From JAGQPD01 sp020426865 (lineage in GTDB: Bacteria > Planctomycetota > Planctomycetia > Pirellulales > Pirellulaceae), in assembly GCA_041399065.1 (NCBI GenBank), contig JAWKTN010000004.1, positions 496,001 through 560,000 of the forward strand: a stretch of DNA of 64,000 bases, given 5' to 3'. The notes beneath the pieces are model-generated. The model was not told the origin of the DNA. It made no database searches and saw only the letters and a list, made by a program, of their open reading frames with translations. Positions within the stretch are counted from its first letter, which is position 1. Every line of letters begins with the position of its first letter. Positions 1 through 8,378 of this stretch are shown one piece after another. Both the position numbers and the translations under genes were made by a program.

Positions 1-2805
1 CAACGCCACAAAGCCAACCGCCGCTGAAATCGAAAACGGCATGTCTCGCAGCCACAACGCAATCACTCCGCCGGTCCATGCGAACGGAATGCCGGTGAAG
101 ATTCGCACGGTGTCGATGACGTTTCCGTAAGTCATGTACAACAGTGAAAATATCAGTACCAATGCGACCGGCACGACGATGAACAATCGTTGCCGGGCCT
201 GAATCATGTGTTCAAACTGTCCACCGAATTCGACGTAATACCTTGCCGATGGCAGCGTCACTTGTTCCGCAGTCTTTTCTTCCGCTTCCGCGACGAAGCT
301 GCCGACATCACGGCCACGCACATTGACGGAAACGGTGACTCGGCGTTGCCCCCATTCCCGAGCGATCTGTGATGGGCCGCTGGTGAACTTGACGTCAGCC
401 AAACGCCCAAGCGGAATCTGTTCGCCGCGTGGGGTCGTTACCGGAATCGAAGCAATCTTCTCCGGATCGTTTCGATATTCATCGGGAAGTCGCACCGTTA
501 GCGGAAAACGAAGCTGTCCTTGAAATACGTCGCCGACTGGACGATTGCCAACGGCTTCAACCAAGTCCAAGACGCTCGAAGCCGGGACACCATAGCGAGC
601 GATCTCGTTCTGTTTGATTTTGACTTGCAACATCGGCTGTCCGGTCAACTGAGTTGCACCGACATCCGCTGAGCCGGGAACATCGAGCAACACTCGTTCG
701 ATTTCGGTTGCCTTGGCGGCAAGCGTATCCAGATCGTCTCCGTAGAGTTTGACGGCTATGTCGGATCGACTGCCGGTTCCCAGTTCGTCCATTCGCAGCT
801 TGATCGGCTGTGTGTAGGCGAGTCGCTGGCCGGGAAGTGTTCGTAGCTTCTGCTCAAACAACGCTGTCAATTCTGCTTGCGTTGATGCCTTCTTCCACTC
901 GCTACGAGGTTTGAGCGTGATGAAAACATCGGTCAGTTCGAGTCCCATTGGATCGGTGGCGATTTCCGCCGACCCAATGCGGCTCCAGACATGGGCCACT
1001 TCATCCGGGAACTCATCCAGCAACGCCTTTTCCATCTGCGTGTTGAAACGCATCGACTCATCCAGTTGAGTCCCGGCAAGTCGCACGACGTTGATCGCCA
1101 CGGAGCCTTCTGAAAGTTGTGGCATGAACTCCGTGCCGAGGTTCGGAGCAATCATGCCGAAGGCGACTACCAGCACAGCCACCGCGAATCCGATGATGGC
1201 CGTCTTCTGGTGCATCGTGAAGTGCAGCACGGGGCGGTAGAGTCGCTTGAGGATTCGCACGAGCAACGGCTCTCGATGACTCATTTTCTTGGGCAGCAGA
1301 AGACTGGCCAGCACCGGCATCAAAGTCATCGAAAGCAGCATCGAACCGGCCAAAGCAAAGATGACTGTCAACGCCATCGGACGGAACATTTTGCCTTCGA
1401 TGCCTTCCAGCGTCAGGATTGGCAAATAAACGATCATGATGATCAGTTCGCCGAACATCGTCGGTCCGCGAACTTCAACCGCCGCGTCACGAATACGTTC
1501 CAACCGACTGCGATTCAATGGATTGGCCTGTGACAGATGCCGCACACAGTTCTCAACCATCACGACGCTGCTATCGACGACTAACCCAAAGTCGATCGCG
1601 CCCAGACTGAGCAAACTGGCAGCGATTCCAAAACGCCACATGCCACTGAATGCGAACAGCATCGACAGCGGAATGGCTAACGCAACGATAAGACCGGCTC
1701 GAAGGTTGCCGAGAAAAAAGAACAGCACTGCGATGACCAGCAGCCCGCCCTCAAACAGATTCTTGCGGACCGTGTCGATCACAGAATCGACCAGTTCCGT
1801 GCGGTCATACATCGTCACCAGAGTCATACCCGGTGGCAGGTTGGCTTTAATTTCTTCGACTTTGTGTTTCAGTGCATCGGTGTACTGATGCGTGTTCTCA
1901 CCCATCAGCATGAATCCGAGACCCATCACGGCTTCGCCATTGCCATCCGCCGTCACCGCACCGCGTCGTATCTCGTGGCCGACTGCAACGGATGCCACGT
2001 CACGAATTCGCACCGGCACCCCATCGACAGCTTTGATGACAATGTTCTCAATCTGCGGAATGTCGGTTGTGCGGCCCAATCCCTGAAGAAGCAGCATTTC
2101 GCCCATGCGATCGACGTTTCCGCCGCCGACGTTGCGATTGTTCTCCTGCAAAGCATCCACGACTTCGCCAAACGTCAGTCCACGTGAGACCAAACCCGCC
2201 GGATCAATTTGCACCTGAAACTGCTTTTCGTAGCCACCCCAACTGTTGATTTCGGCGGTGCCCGCAACTGTTCGCAGTTGTGGTTTGACGACCCAGTCAT
2301 GCGTCGTGCGAAGTTCGGTCAGCATTCGCTTGCGTTCCGACTCGGGCAACTTCGTGAAGTCCACGCCCGGATAGGTCAGCACGTAATGAAAGACTTCGCC
2401 GAGTCCCGTGGCCACCGGCCCCATCTTCGGTCGGCTCACTCCACCGGGAAGCTCAACGGTTGCCAGTCGCTCGCCGACGACCTGACGAGCGAAGTAGATG
2501 TCCGTACCATCCTCGAACGTGACAACAACCTGCGAGAACCCGTACTTCGAGACCGAGCGAATGTTCTCCAGCGATGGCAGACCGCTGAGTGACTGCTCGA
2601 TTGGATAGGTGATCTGGCGTTCGATTTCTTCCGGTGACAATGCGGGTGCGGTCGTGTTGACCTGCACCATGATCGGCGTGGTATCGGGAAACGCATCGAC
2701 ATCAAGCTGACTCAGTGCGTAACCGCCACCGGCAATCAGCACTACGACGCCGAGCAGTACGGCGACGCGATGATGTAATGAAAGTTCAATCAGGCGAGTG
2801 AGCAT
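1..2805 (-). CDS. czcA: Heavy-metal RND efflux pump, CzcA/CusA family (partial, 3' end outside window)
   Basis: Inner-membrane RND pump that exports divalent or monovalent metal cations with proton antiport, working with the adaptor encoded just upstream. The start is the ATG at 2805 (protein begins MLTRLIELSLHHR, typical of the family); 935 residues are visible and the family is about 1030-1060 long, so roughly the last 100 are missing. The frame shows the early motif DAFPDTTPIMVQV and, near residues 400-416, the TM4 signature DFGLVVDSSVVMVEN with its proton-relay acids, which defines the heavy-metal (HME) subgroup rather than the AcrB drug pumps. It lies 24 nt downstream of the adaptor gene in the same operon. 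Metal specificity (Co/Zn/Cd versus Cu/Ag) cannot be decided from what I see. Confidence 0.93.
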   Translation of the reverse strand, partial: MLTRLIELSLHHRVAVLLGVVVLIAGGGYALSQLDVDAFPDTTPIMVQVNTTAPALSPEEIERQITYPIEQSLSGLPSLENIRSVSKYGFSQVVVTFEDGTDIYFARQVVGERLATVELPGGVSRPKMGPVATGLGEVFHYVLTYPGVDFTKLPESERKRMLTELRTTHDWVVKPQLRTVAGTAEINSWGGYEKQFQVQIDPAGLVSRGLTFGEVVDALQENNRNVGGGNVDRMGEMLLLQGLGRTTDIPQIENIVIKAVDGVPVRIRDVASVAVGHEIRRGAVTADGNGEAVMGLGFMLMGENTHQYTDALKHKVEEIKANLPPGMTLVTMYDRTELVDSVIDTVRKNLFEGGLLVIAVLFFFLGNLRAGLIVALAIPLSMLFAFSGMWRFGIAASLLSLGAIDFGLVVDSSVVMVENCVRHLSQANPLNRSRLERIRDAAVEVRGPTMFGELIIMIVYLPILTLEGIEGKMFRPMALTVIFALAGSMLLSMTLMPVLASLLLPKKMSHREPLLVRILKRLYRPVLHFTMHQKTAIIGFAVAVLVVAFGMIAPNLGTEFMPQLSEGSVAINVVRLAGTQLDESMRFNTQMEKALLDEFPDEVAHVWSRIGSAEIATDPMGLELTDVFITLKPRSEWKKASTQAELTALFEQKLRTLPGQRLAYTQPIKLRMDELGTGSRSDIAVKLYGDDLDTLAAKATEIERVLLDVPGSADVGATQLTGQPMLQVKIKQNEIARYGVPASSVLDLVEAVGNRPVGDVFQGQLRFPLTVRLPDEYRNDPEKIASIPVTTPRGEQIPLGRLADVKFTSGPSQIAREWGQRRVTVSVNVRGRDVGSFVAEAEEKTAEQVTLPSARYYVEFGGQFEHMIQARQRLFIVVPVALVLIFSLLYMTYGNVIDTVRIFTGIPFAWTGGVIALWLRDMPFSISAAVGFVAL

Positions 2806-2829
2806 CTTGGGAATTCCTTTTCGTCAGGC

Positions 2830-4491
2830 TCAGTGACCACAGGTGCAGCCTGCACCCAAGTTGTTCTTCAGCAACTGTGCCCGCAGCACATCACTGCCAC
2901 TGCTCGCTACGACTTCACCCGGAAGCACGCCCGCGATGATCTCCGTAAATCCGTCCTGCGTGACTCCCACTCGAACTGAACGTGCGACAAAGAACTTTGG
3001 TCGGTCTTTCTCAAAGAACCGCTTGTCACGAATGAAGACCAGCGTGTTCTCCCCATCCCATTGAACGGACGACTCCGGCACTACGATCGCATCCGGCTCG
3101 TCACGCAGGACAATCTGGCCCAAACCGAACGACTCGTTACGAAGGCCACCGTCTTCGTTTTCAAGCTCTGCGCGAACGCGGACAGTTCGTGTTTGCCGGT
3201 CAACGTCCGAACTGATCCAAATAACTTTGCCGCGATGCTCTGTCTTCTGACCATCAGGAAGATAACGAACTTCCTGACCGATTTTCGCAAGCGATGCTTC
3301 TTCGGCGGGAACGCGAAGATCAAGCCAAACGGTTCGCGTATCGGATATCCGAAACATCTGCGTGCCGCGATCAACGACTTCGCCAACCACCGTTTCGCGT
3401 TCGACAACTCGTCCCGCCAATGGAGCTATCACCACAATCAGATTGTCACTGTCCTGCGTTTCGAGTTGCTCGGTGCCCAATCTGCGAACAGCGTCTTTCG
3501 CCTGTTCCGGCTGCAATGTACGAAGTGCTTCCAAATCGACCGACAAACCAAGATTGCTGAGAGATCGAACGGTTTTCTCGACAAGCGATGTTGCCTGTTG
3601 AAGCTCAGTCTGACTTTCCAGCAATCGCTTGCCCGGAATGACATTGCGATTCGCGAGCGGTTCGATCCGGCGAACGACGTCCTGCTTGAGCCGTTCTTCA
3701 GACAACGCCGATAGAAGTTCGGACTTCAGCCGCCCCACCTTCTCGGAATCGATAACCGCCAAAACCTGCCCGGCCTCGACCCAATCGCCGACATTGACCC
3801 GCACCTGCTTCACGATTCCGTCAGCAGGCGGCGAGACCTGAGCCGTCTTCGTGGCGTCATAGCGAACTTCTCCAGCCGTCTCGACACTTTCGATGATGGC
3901 CTTTCGCTGCACTGGTTCCACGTCAACGCCAGCACTCCGGATGGCATCGACTGAAGCAAACTGGATTCGCGAACCCGGCAACTGACTGAGCGCCAAGTTC
4001 TCTCGACGAGGACGAACGGTGAGTGCCCGCTCTGCTCGGGCAAGATCACTGCTGCTTACTTCAGCGGGCGACTTTGTCTCGGCGAGCGATGGCTCATGCA
4101 GCACACAGCCATGAACGCCGTGAACATCGCAAAATGTCAGCTTGGGAAGATCTTCAATCAAACCGGGAACGCAGTTGATGCACTCTTCTTCGGGAACACC
4201 ATGACTGTCGCACCACGCAGGACCGTTCACGTTAGGTGAAGCTGTGGCTGCAAAAGCCGGCAGCTTCCAGTCATTGTGATGGCCATACCAAGCCAACGCT
4301 CCCAAACCGGCAACGACCAAGACTGACGGAATCCACCCGGCCAACGTGAGCAACAGACGGCGAAATCTCGACCCTTTCGGTCGCACGGTAGCTTCTGCGA
4401 CCACGCTGTTCGCCGAGGGCTGTTTTTCGATCGATGGATCGACGGGTGAGGGCTGTGCCGAGACCTTCGGCTGGGTAATGACATCCGACAT
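2830..4491 (-). CDS. RND efflux periplasmic adaptor subunit, CzcB/CusB family
   Basis: Membrane-fusion protein that links the RND pump to an outer-membrane channel. I chose the ATG at 4491 (protein MSDVITQPK, 553 aa), preceded by GGAAG about 10 nt upstream; the frame stays open further up but without family features. Visible parts: a cytoplasmic N-terminus, one TM helix near residues 45-65, then a periplasmic Cys/His segment (CDSHGVPEEECINC and CDVHGVHGC, about 75-125) like the heavy-metal-binding N-terminal domains of some CusB proteins. A biotinyl-lipoyl hairpin follows (PPADGIVKQVRVNVGDWVEAGQ) with a long alpha-helical coiled coil and a beta-barrel. The C-terminus ends in GAGCTCGH, a second possible metal site. 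No outer-membrane factor gene is visible here. Confidence 0.92.
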   Translation of the reverse strand: MSDVITQPKVSAQPSPVDPSIEKQPSANSVVAEATVRPKGSRFRRLLLTLAGWIPSVLVVAGLGALAWYGHHNDWKLPAFAATASPNVNGPAWCDSHGVPEEECINCVPGLIEDLPKLTFCDVHGVHGCVLHEPSLAETKSPAEVSSSDLARAERALTVRPRRENLALSQLPGSRIQFASVDAIRSAGVDVEPVQRKAIIESVETAGEVRYDATKTAQVSPPADGIVKQVRVNVGDWVEAGQVLAVIDSEKVGRLKSELLSALSEERLKQDVVRRIEPLANRNVIPGKRLLESQTELQQATSLVEKTVRSLSNLGLSVDLEALRTLQPEQAKDAVRRLGTEQLETQDSDNLIVVIAPLAGRVVERETVVGEVVDRGTQMFRISDTRTVWLDLRVPAEEASLAKIGQEVRYLPDGQKTEHRGKVIWISSDVDRQTRTVRVRAELENEDGGLRNESFGLGQIVLRDEPDAIVVPESSVQWDGENTLVFIRDKRFFEKDRPKFFVARSVRVGVTQDGFTEIIAGVLPGEVVASSGSDVLRAQLLKNNLGAGCTCGH

Positions 4492-4633
4492 GGTGCTGCT
4501 TCCGCTGTAACAAAGAGTGACACTCAAACGATGCTTGTTGCCAAGCAAACGACGGAGCCGTTCGTAAGCAGCGCAGCACGAAGCAACGAAATGTCACATC
4601 GAGGTGCAGCTTAGAAACGGCTGAGAGAGTGTC

Positions 4634-5020
4634 CTACAGCAGAAACCTGCAATAAGAAGTCAGCAGCAGTCGCCCATGCGTAGGCGATTCGTCTCGCGAA
4701 GCAAATTCGAGACGCTGAGTTCCGGATGTCGCTGCCACGTCATTGACAGCGACGATCGCGATCACGTCCACCATACCCGACAGCTCAACCGAAGCATTGA
4801 ACCCCGGAGGCAAGGCCCCTGCACAAAAGCAATCGTGGCACGGTTCAGGACAATCAGGAGCTACCGGAGCTTGTTCTCCTTCTGCTTCACAACAGCAGTG
4901 ATGCTCGCAACCGCCAATCTCAGCCGAGGCATCGCCCACGTCCGCACAACACGCCCCACCCATCGCTGGACAAACCAGCACGGTCAGGCACATCAGCAGG
5001 TGAATGAAACGGGTGAACAT
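4634..5020 (-). CDS. Small exported Cys/His-rich protein upstream of metal efflux genes
   Basis: Not a family I recognise. The ATG at 5020 gives 128 residues starting with a clear signal peptide (MFTRFIHLLMCLTVLVCPAMG) and then a dense run of Cys and His between about residues 22 and 65 (ACCADV, CEHHCCCEAEG, CPEPCHDCFCAG). The C-terminal half is ordinary hydrophobic/polar sequence. The frame is open further upstream, but that extension has no coherent character, and the likely promoter at 5070-5100 would exclude it. It is the first gene of the metal efflux operon, so a periplasmic metal-binding or metal-delivery role is a reasonable inference; the sequence shows only export and many thiol ligands. 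Confidence 0.65.
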   Translation of the reverse strand: MFTRFIHLLMCLTVLVCPAMGGACCADVGDASAEIGGCEHHCCCEAEGEQAPVAPDCPEPCHDCFCAGALPPGFNASVELSGMVDVIAIVAVNDVAATSGTQRLEFASRDESPTHGRLLLTSYCRFLL

Positions 5021-5069
5021 GTAGCAGCGAAAGGGGGTGCTGGACTGGGCGTGAGAATCTACCTCGCAT

Positions 5070-5100
5070 ATAGTATTGGTCGATTTCCGTGCTGAGTCAA
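5070..5100 (-). promoter_or_regulatory. Candidate metal-responsive promoter with 19-bp spacer
   Basis: On the minus strand a TTGACT box (5095-5100) and a TACTAT box (5070-5075) are separated by 19 bp, about 50 nt before the start of the Cys-rich gene at 5020. Over-long 19-20 bp spacers are characteristic of promoters controlled by MerR-family metal sensors. No clear dyad lies in the spacer and no merR-like gene is in the window, so the regulator is inferred only. Confidence 0.4.
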
Positions 5101-5189
5101 TGTCGATGTCCGGCAGCCGAGTATGGCGAAGCTGCAAACTACCGAAAAAATCTGAGTGAGACTTTCGTGTCCACCTTGCTTCTATTGCC

Positions 5190-5843
5190 TCAGTTAAGCT
5201 CAAAAGGTCGGATGACTCGCCTTCGTAGTGGCAGGATTTCATGTGACAGTTGTTTGCGTCCGGCGACTTTGCGTACGCGATTGACTTCTCGCAACATCAT
5301 CAGCATCTGACGACGCACAGGGGCGTAAGGGGCAATGGGCAGTTCGTAGAATGCCTTGGCCAGTTTGTCGGGAGAATCCCGCAATGCCCGCTCAGAAAAC
5401 CACGCTCGCAAATCGAGATACTGGTCACGATCAATTTCAACGTGGGCGTGCCACCTGTCGTCATTGCTGCCGTCTTTGTTTCGTCCTCCCGGTTTATAAC
5501 TGATCGAATACCCTGCGTACCGAATGGGAACTCTACGGATGTCGCGAATCAAGTTCACTTCTTCCTCAAAAAAGCGATGTTCACCCTTCGTCGCCAGAAT
5601 CACGAAAGTCGATTCATGACGGATGTATTGCAGGTTTGAACGTCCTGCCTTTTTGCGACGTGCTCGCGTCGATTCGCTGACATTGATGCGGTACTTGTCG
5701 ATGAGTTTCTCGTCGATGTTTTCTCGACGCTTACCGTCGGGGACTCGGCCTTTCACATAAAACCAGTAGCCATGCCGCAGGTAGCAACAGGCAATCTGTT
5801 GAACGAATCCTTCCACCGATGTTGTCACAGCTCGATACTGCAT
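5190..5843 (-). CDS. Basic 217-aa protein of a planctomycete-type family, function unknown
   Basis: I resolve this to the ATG at 5843 (protein MQYRAVTTSVEGFVQQIA); the open frame extends upstream but without family-like sequence. I recognise the opening and the motif WFYVKGRVP followed by an IDEKLIDKY helix as a family frequent in planctomycete genomes, without a known function. The protein is rich in Arg/Lys, especially RARRKKAGR near residue 65 and the C-terminal LRRRVIRPFELN. It has no signal peptide or membrane helix, so a nucleic-acid-binding role is possible but unproven. It lies downstream, on the same strand, of the hairpin-rich stretch at 6121-7231. No nuclease, transposase or HTH signature was seen. 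Confidence 0.7.
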   Translation of the reverse strand: MQYRAVTTSVEGFVQQIACCYLRHGYWFYVKGRVPDGKRRENIDEKLIDKYRINVSESTRARRKKAGRSNLQYIRHESTFVILATKGEHRFFEEEVNLIRDIRRVPIRYAGYSISYKPGGRNKDGSNDDRWHAHVEIDRDQYLDLRAWFSERALRDSPDKLAKAFYELPIAPYAPVRRQMLMMLREVNRVRKVAGRKQLSHEILPLRRRVIRPFELN

Positions 5844-6120
5844 TGAGCTTCCGTGCTCCAAAAAAACTAGCAAACAAAATGGTGGAACCTGTTTTGCGAC
5901 CAAATTGGTGCGCACGGCACAGGTTCCCAAAGCCGCTGGAAAAGAAAAACGCTGGCGGAATGCCTGCGATGCTGCCACTCTGCAAAGACCAAGCAGGTCC
6001 GCCTACAGAGGGCAGAATCACCACAGCAGGGTTCCATGCTGGCGCGTCACTACATTCATGTATTGTGCCACGCCAATGCATACAACCCTTCACGCAAACA
6101 ACCTCACAGCAGAACCATCA

Positions 6121-6855
6121 ACGTGCAGACGCACGTCAGGTACCGCTGCTGAGTCATCGCCACAGAAGACCAGTGCTCCCGCACAAGTCTTGTGTGACCG
6201 CTTGCGTCCTTCCAAGAACTGCCGACTGAAATCGTTTCAGTCGACAGCACAGCATCATTGACAGAAAAACTGCCCGTCAGCCCTTTCGTCGTGGCATAGC
6301 TCTCGGCACCACCCGAGAACACCAACGAGACTGCACTGCCTTGCACAGCCATCGCTTAAGTCGCACAGCAGGCTCCCGCCCGAAGGCAACTCGACTTCTA
6401 ATCAGGCCACACTCCCACTCTACGGCGTTTGAATCACTAGGCTGACCACGCCAAGCACCGGTAACCACACCGGCTGCCATAGAGCTTCCTGCGTTAGCTA
6501 CTTCCTTCACCTTGCAGCTCACGTCGCTATCCCGTGTGACCGGGAGGGGATTTGGCTGTATGTCCAGTTCGCCAGAACCGGCATAGTTTCGATTGCGAGT
6601 TGCAATGAGCAACACCGCAATCATTTCTGAGGGCCGAACGTAGAAGCACCCTCTTACCCACCAGCCAAAGCCGTTCGCAATTCGGCTCCGTCTTCTGCAA
6701 AGTTCACCGGCAAGCCCTCGCGGGCCTTTCGTAGTTGAGCTATTCGCGGCCTTCGGATTTCCCGAAGGTCCCCGCAGTAAGTCGCCTGCGGTTCGGTCTG
6801 TCGCCAGACTCGAAACTCCCCACGCCGGACAGGTTGAACGAGGTCGGTGACCTCG
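6121..6855 (-). ncRNA. Candidate large structured RNA (hairpin-dense, no convincing protein)
   Basis: Part of a 1.6-kb stretch (5844-7444) without a convincing gene. At least twelve perfect stem-loops are packed here: 6121-6136, 6182-6194, 6224-6242, 6302-6317, 6458-6473, 6531-6544, 6591-6622 (two-tiered), 6714-6725, 6751-6767, 6773-6790, 6796-6809 and 6839-6855. Read on the minus strand, two of them (6714-6725, 6796-6809) have GCGA loops, a GNRA tetraloop, which favours a minus-strand transcript. The minus-strand open frames through here (6277-6966 and 6104-6352) have no recognisable domain and cut through the stems. I could not match it to group I/II introns, HEARO/omega RNA, RNase P, tmRNA or OLE. 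Ends and strand are estimates. Confidence 0.45.
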
Positions 6856-6970
6856 GACCCCCTGTACAGGATTACGCATCTTTGATGTCAGAAAATCTTT
6901 CATCTCAAATACCTCACCTGTTTTGGAAAATAGCGGCCTTGAGAACGTCTCAAGGTATTTCCGCATCGCC

Positions 6971-7231
6971 CTCGTTTGTCCGGGGCGCGTGAGCCTTCAA
7001 TGAAGCACCCGCGTTGTTCCCCAAACGAGCTATCGGATCGAATCGTCGGATTACTCGGTCTACGCATTTACTGACGTACGAATGTCAGCAGTCGAGACCG
7101 GATTACTCGACGAAGCCTCCGTCGAACCGGACAAGCACCTCTCGATGCATCCGGCTCTACGGGCCAATCGCGTCGTTGGAGGTTAACCCAACGCCCTTAG
7201 CCTCAGTGGTGAGCTGAGGTTTACCGGGTGC
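6971..7231 (-). ncRNA. Candidate structured RNA domain with long-range pairing
   Basis: A second hairpin cluster next to the previous one, possibly the 5' part of the same minus-strand RNA. Seen directly: a compound stem pairing 6971-6977 with 7023-7029 and 6982-6985 with 7019-7022; CGGTCT (7056-7061) with AGACCG (7095-7100) enclosing CTGAC/GTCAG (7071-7088); CGTTGG/CCAACG at 7174-7193; CCTCAG/CTGAGG at 7201-7219. A 7-bp match pairs GCACCCG (7005-7011) with CGGGTGC (7225-7231) across 213 nt. The 11-mer CGGATTACTCG is repeated at 7047 and 7099. Strand is assumed from the neighbouring region. Confidence 0.4.
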
Positions 7232-7444
7232 GATTGCTTGTCAACGTCTGTCATGCGTGCCACCGCTTGCGAACTGAATTCGCAGTCCGCTCGCAGCAGC
7301 GCGTTTGACGTACAAAACAGCCGTGGAAGAGAGTCCGATTCTCGACCACGTTTGTCTCAATACCGTACAAGTCGGTAAAAGCAAGACTCGCCTAGAACTA
7401 GACGTGTTTTGTATCCCGACAGATTTCGTGCTAGTTCTTGTCAC

Positions 7445-8083
7445 ATGAACAGCAATTACCCGGATGAACGCATGGTATTCGTCGACTTAGAAACGGCGGG
7501 ACTTGATCCTTGGCGACCAATCATCCAGATCGCCGCGATTGCCGTTGATTGCAACTTGCGAGAACTGGAGCGTTTTGAGGCAAAGCTCAAATTCAACAGC
7601 AAATTCGCTGACGCAAAGTCACTTCGCAAGGCAAGCTATTCGCGGGACATTTGGGAACAAGAAGCTCAGCCGTCAATTCAAGTGATGAAGCAATTCTCAG
7701 AATTACTGCGACGTCACGCGACTGTCGATCAGATTTCATCGAAAGGCGTGCCATTTTCCGTTGCTCAGCTTGTGGCACATAATGGAGCATTTGACGGAGC
7801 TTTCCTACGTGCGTGGTACGACGGCTTCGACGAGTTTCTTCCAGCGTCCCCACGAATATTTTGCACGTTGCAACGAGCACTTTGGTTGTTTCAAGAAGAC
7901 AAATCACTAACGCCGCCACCAGACTTTGCTCTGCGGACACTGTGCCACTACTTCGGCGTATCTCTCAAGGCGAGTGAAGCTCATGAAGCAATGAACGATG
8001 TTCGAGCAACCGTCGACCTGTATCGATCCATCAGTCAGTATCGCCAAAGCGTGATGCAGCGAACGCAGGTTGCTTGTGGATAA
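7445..8083 (+). CDS. DnaQ-like DEDDh 3'-5' exonuclease
   Basis: A 212-residue RNase T/DnaQ-fold exonuclease that would remove nucleotides from 3' ends of DNA or RNA using two metal ions. The catalytic set is complete: D14 and E16 in FVDLETAGL, D117 in HNGAFDGAF, and H180/D185 in HEAMNDVRA. The His-x4-Asp arrangement is the DEDDh type. I start at the ATG of MNSNYPDERM (7445); a later Met (7472) is possible. There is no polymerase domain or partner gene beside it. Its stop codon overlaps the DnaA box at 8075-8083, so the gene directly abuts the candidate plasmid origin. A role in plasmid replication or RNA processing is plausible; substrate is unknown. Confidence 0.88.
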   Translation: MNSNYPDERMVFVDLETAGLDPWRPIIQIAAIAVDCNLRELERFEAKLKFNSKFADAKSLRKASYSRDIWEQEAQPSIQVMKQFSELLRRHATVDQISSKGVPFSVAQLVAHNGAFDGAFLRAWYDGFDEFLPASPRIFCTLQRALWLFQEDKSLTPPPDFALRTLCHYFGVSLKASEAHEAMNDVRATVDLYRSISQYRQSVMQRTQVACG

Positions 8084-8293
8084 CGGTTTTCGCGGCGTGT
8101 AGATGGCGTCGGGAAATACGCTGCCGAATGCGTGTAGGTGGCGTAGTAGAACAGGTGTTGATGCGTGTAGTTGGCATCGTGTTTTCTCTCGACTGGCCAG
8201 CCACGTTTTCAGCGTAACCATCCAAAATCTCTGGCGGTTTTTATAATACGCGACACACCAGCCACCACCGCCAAAGTACTTGTACAAAGTACT
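8075..8293. other. Candidate plasmid replication origin (oriV)
   Basis: This gap next to repA holds a perfect DnaA box (TTATCCACA on the minus strand, 8075-8083), three spaced direct repeats (8095-8178), a short AT-rich run (8239-8250) and a 7-bp inverted repeat AGTACTT-GTACA-AAGTACT (8275-8293). DnaA box plus iterons plus an adjacent Rep gene is the layout of iteron plasmids. Function is inferred. Confidence 0.5.
8095..8178 (+). repeat. Three iteron-like 16-bp direct repeats
   Basis: Repeats at 8095-8110 (GCGTGTAGATGGCGTC), 8130-8145 (GCGTGTAGGTGGCGTA) and 8163-8178 (GCGTGTAGTTGGCATC), starting 35 and 33 bp apart, that is about three helical turns. They probably bind RepA. Confidence 0.6.
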
Positions 8294-8378
8294 ACTGGTA
8301 CAACCAAAGGAATTGCCTTTGGAGTTTATCTCTTGAGTGGGGACCAGACTGGGGAGGCAGCGACGGTGAACTGCCCGA

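Noticed and set aside
6277..6966. 229-residue open frame on the minus strand
   Set aside because: No domain-like pattern, unusual composition, and its DNA is a chain of perfect hairpins; more consistent with structured RNA.
6121..7231. Group II intron or HEARO/omega RNA
   Set aside because: No domain V, no GUGYG start, no reverse transcriptase or IscB/TnpB-type ORF recognised beside it.
8095..8178. CRISPR array of three repeats
   Set aside because: 16-bp repeats with short related gaps and no cas genes; position beside repA and a DnaA box suits iterons.
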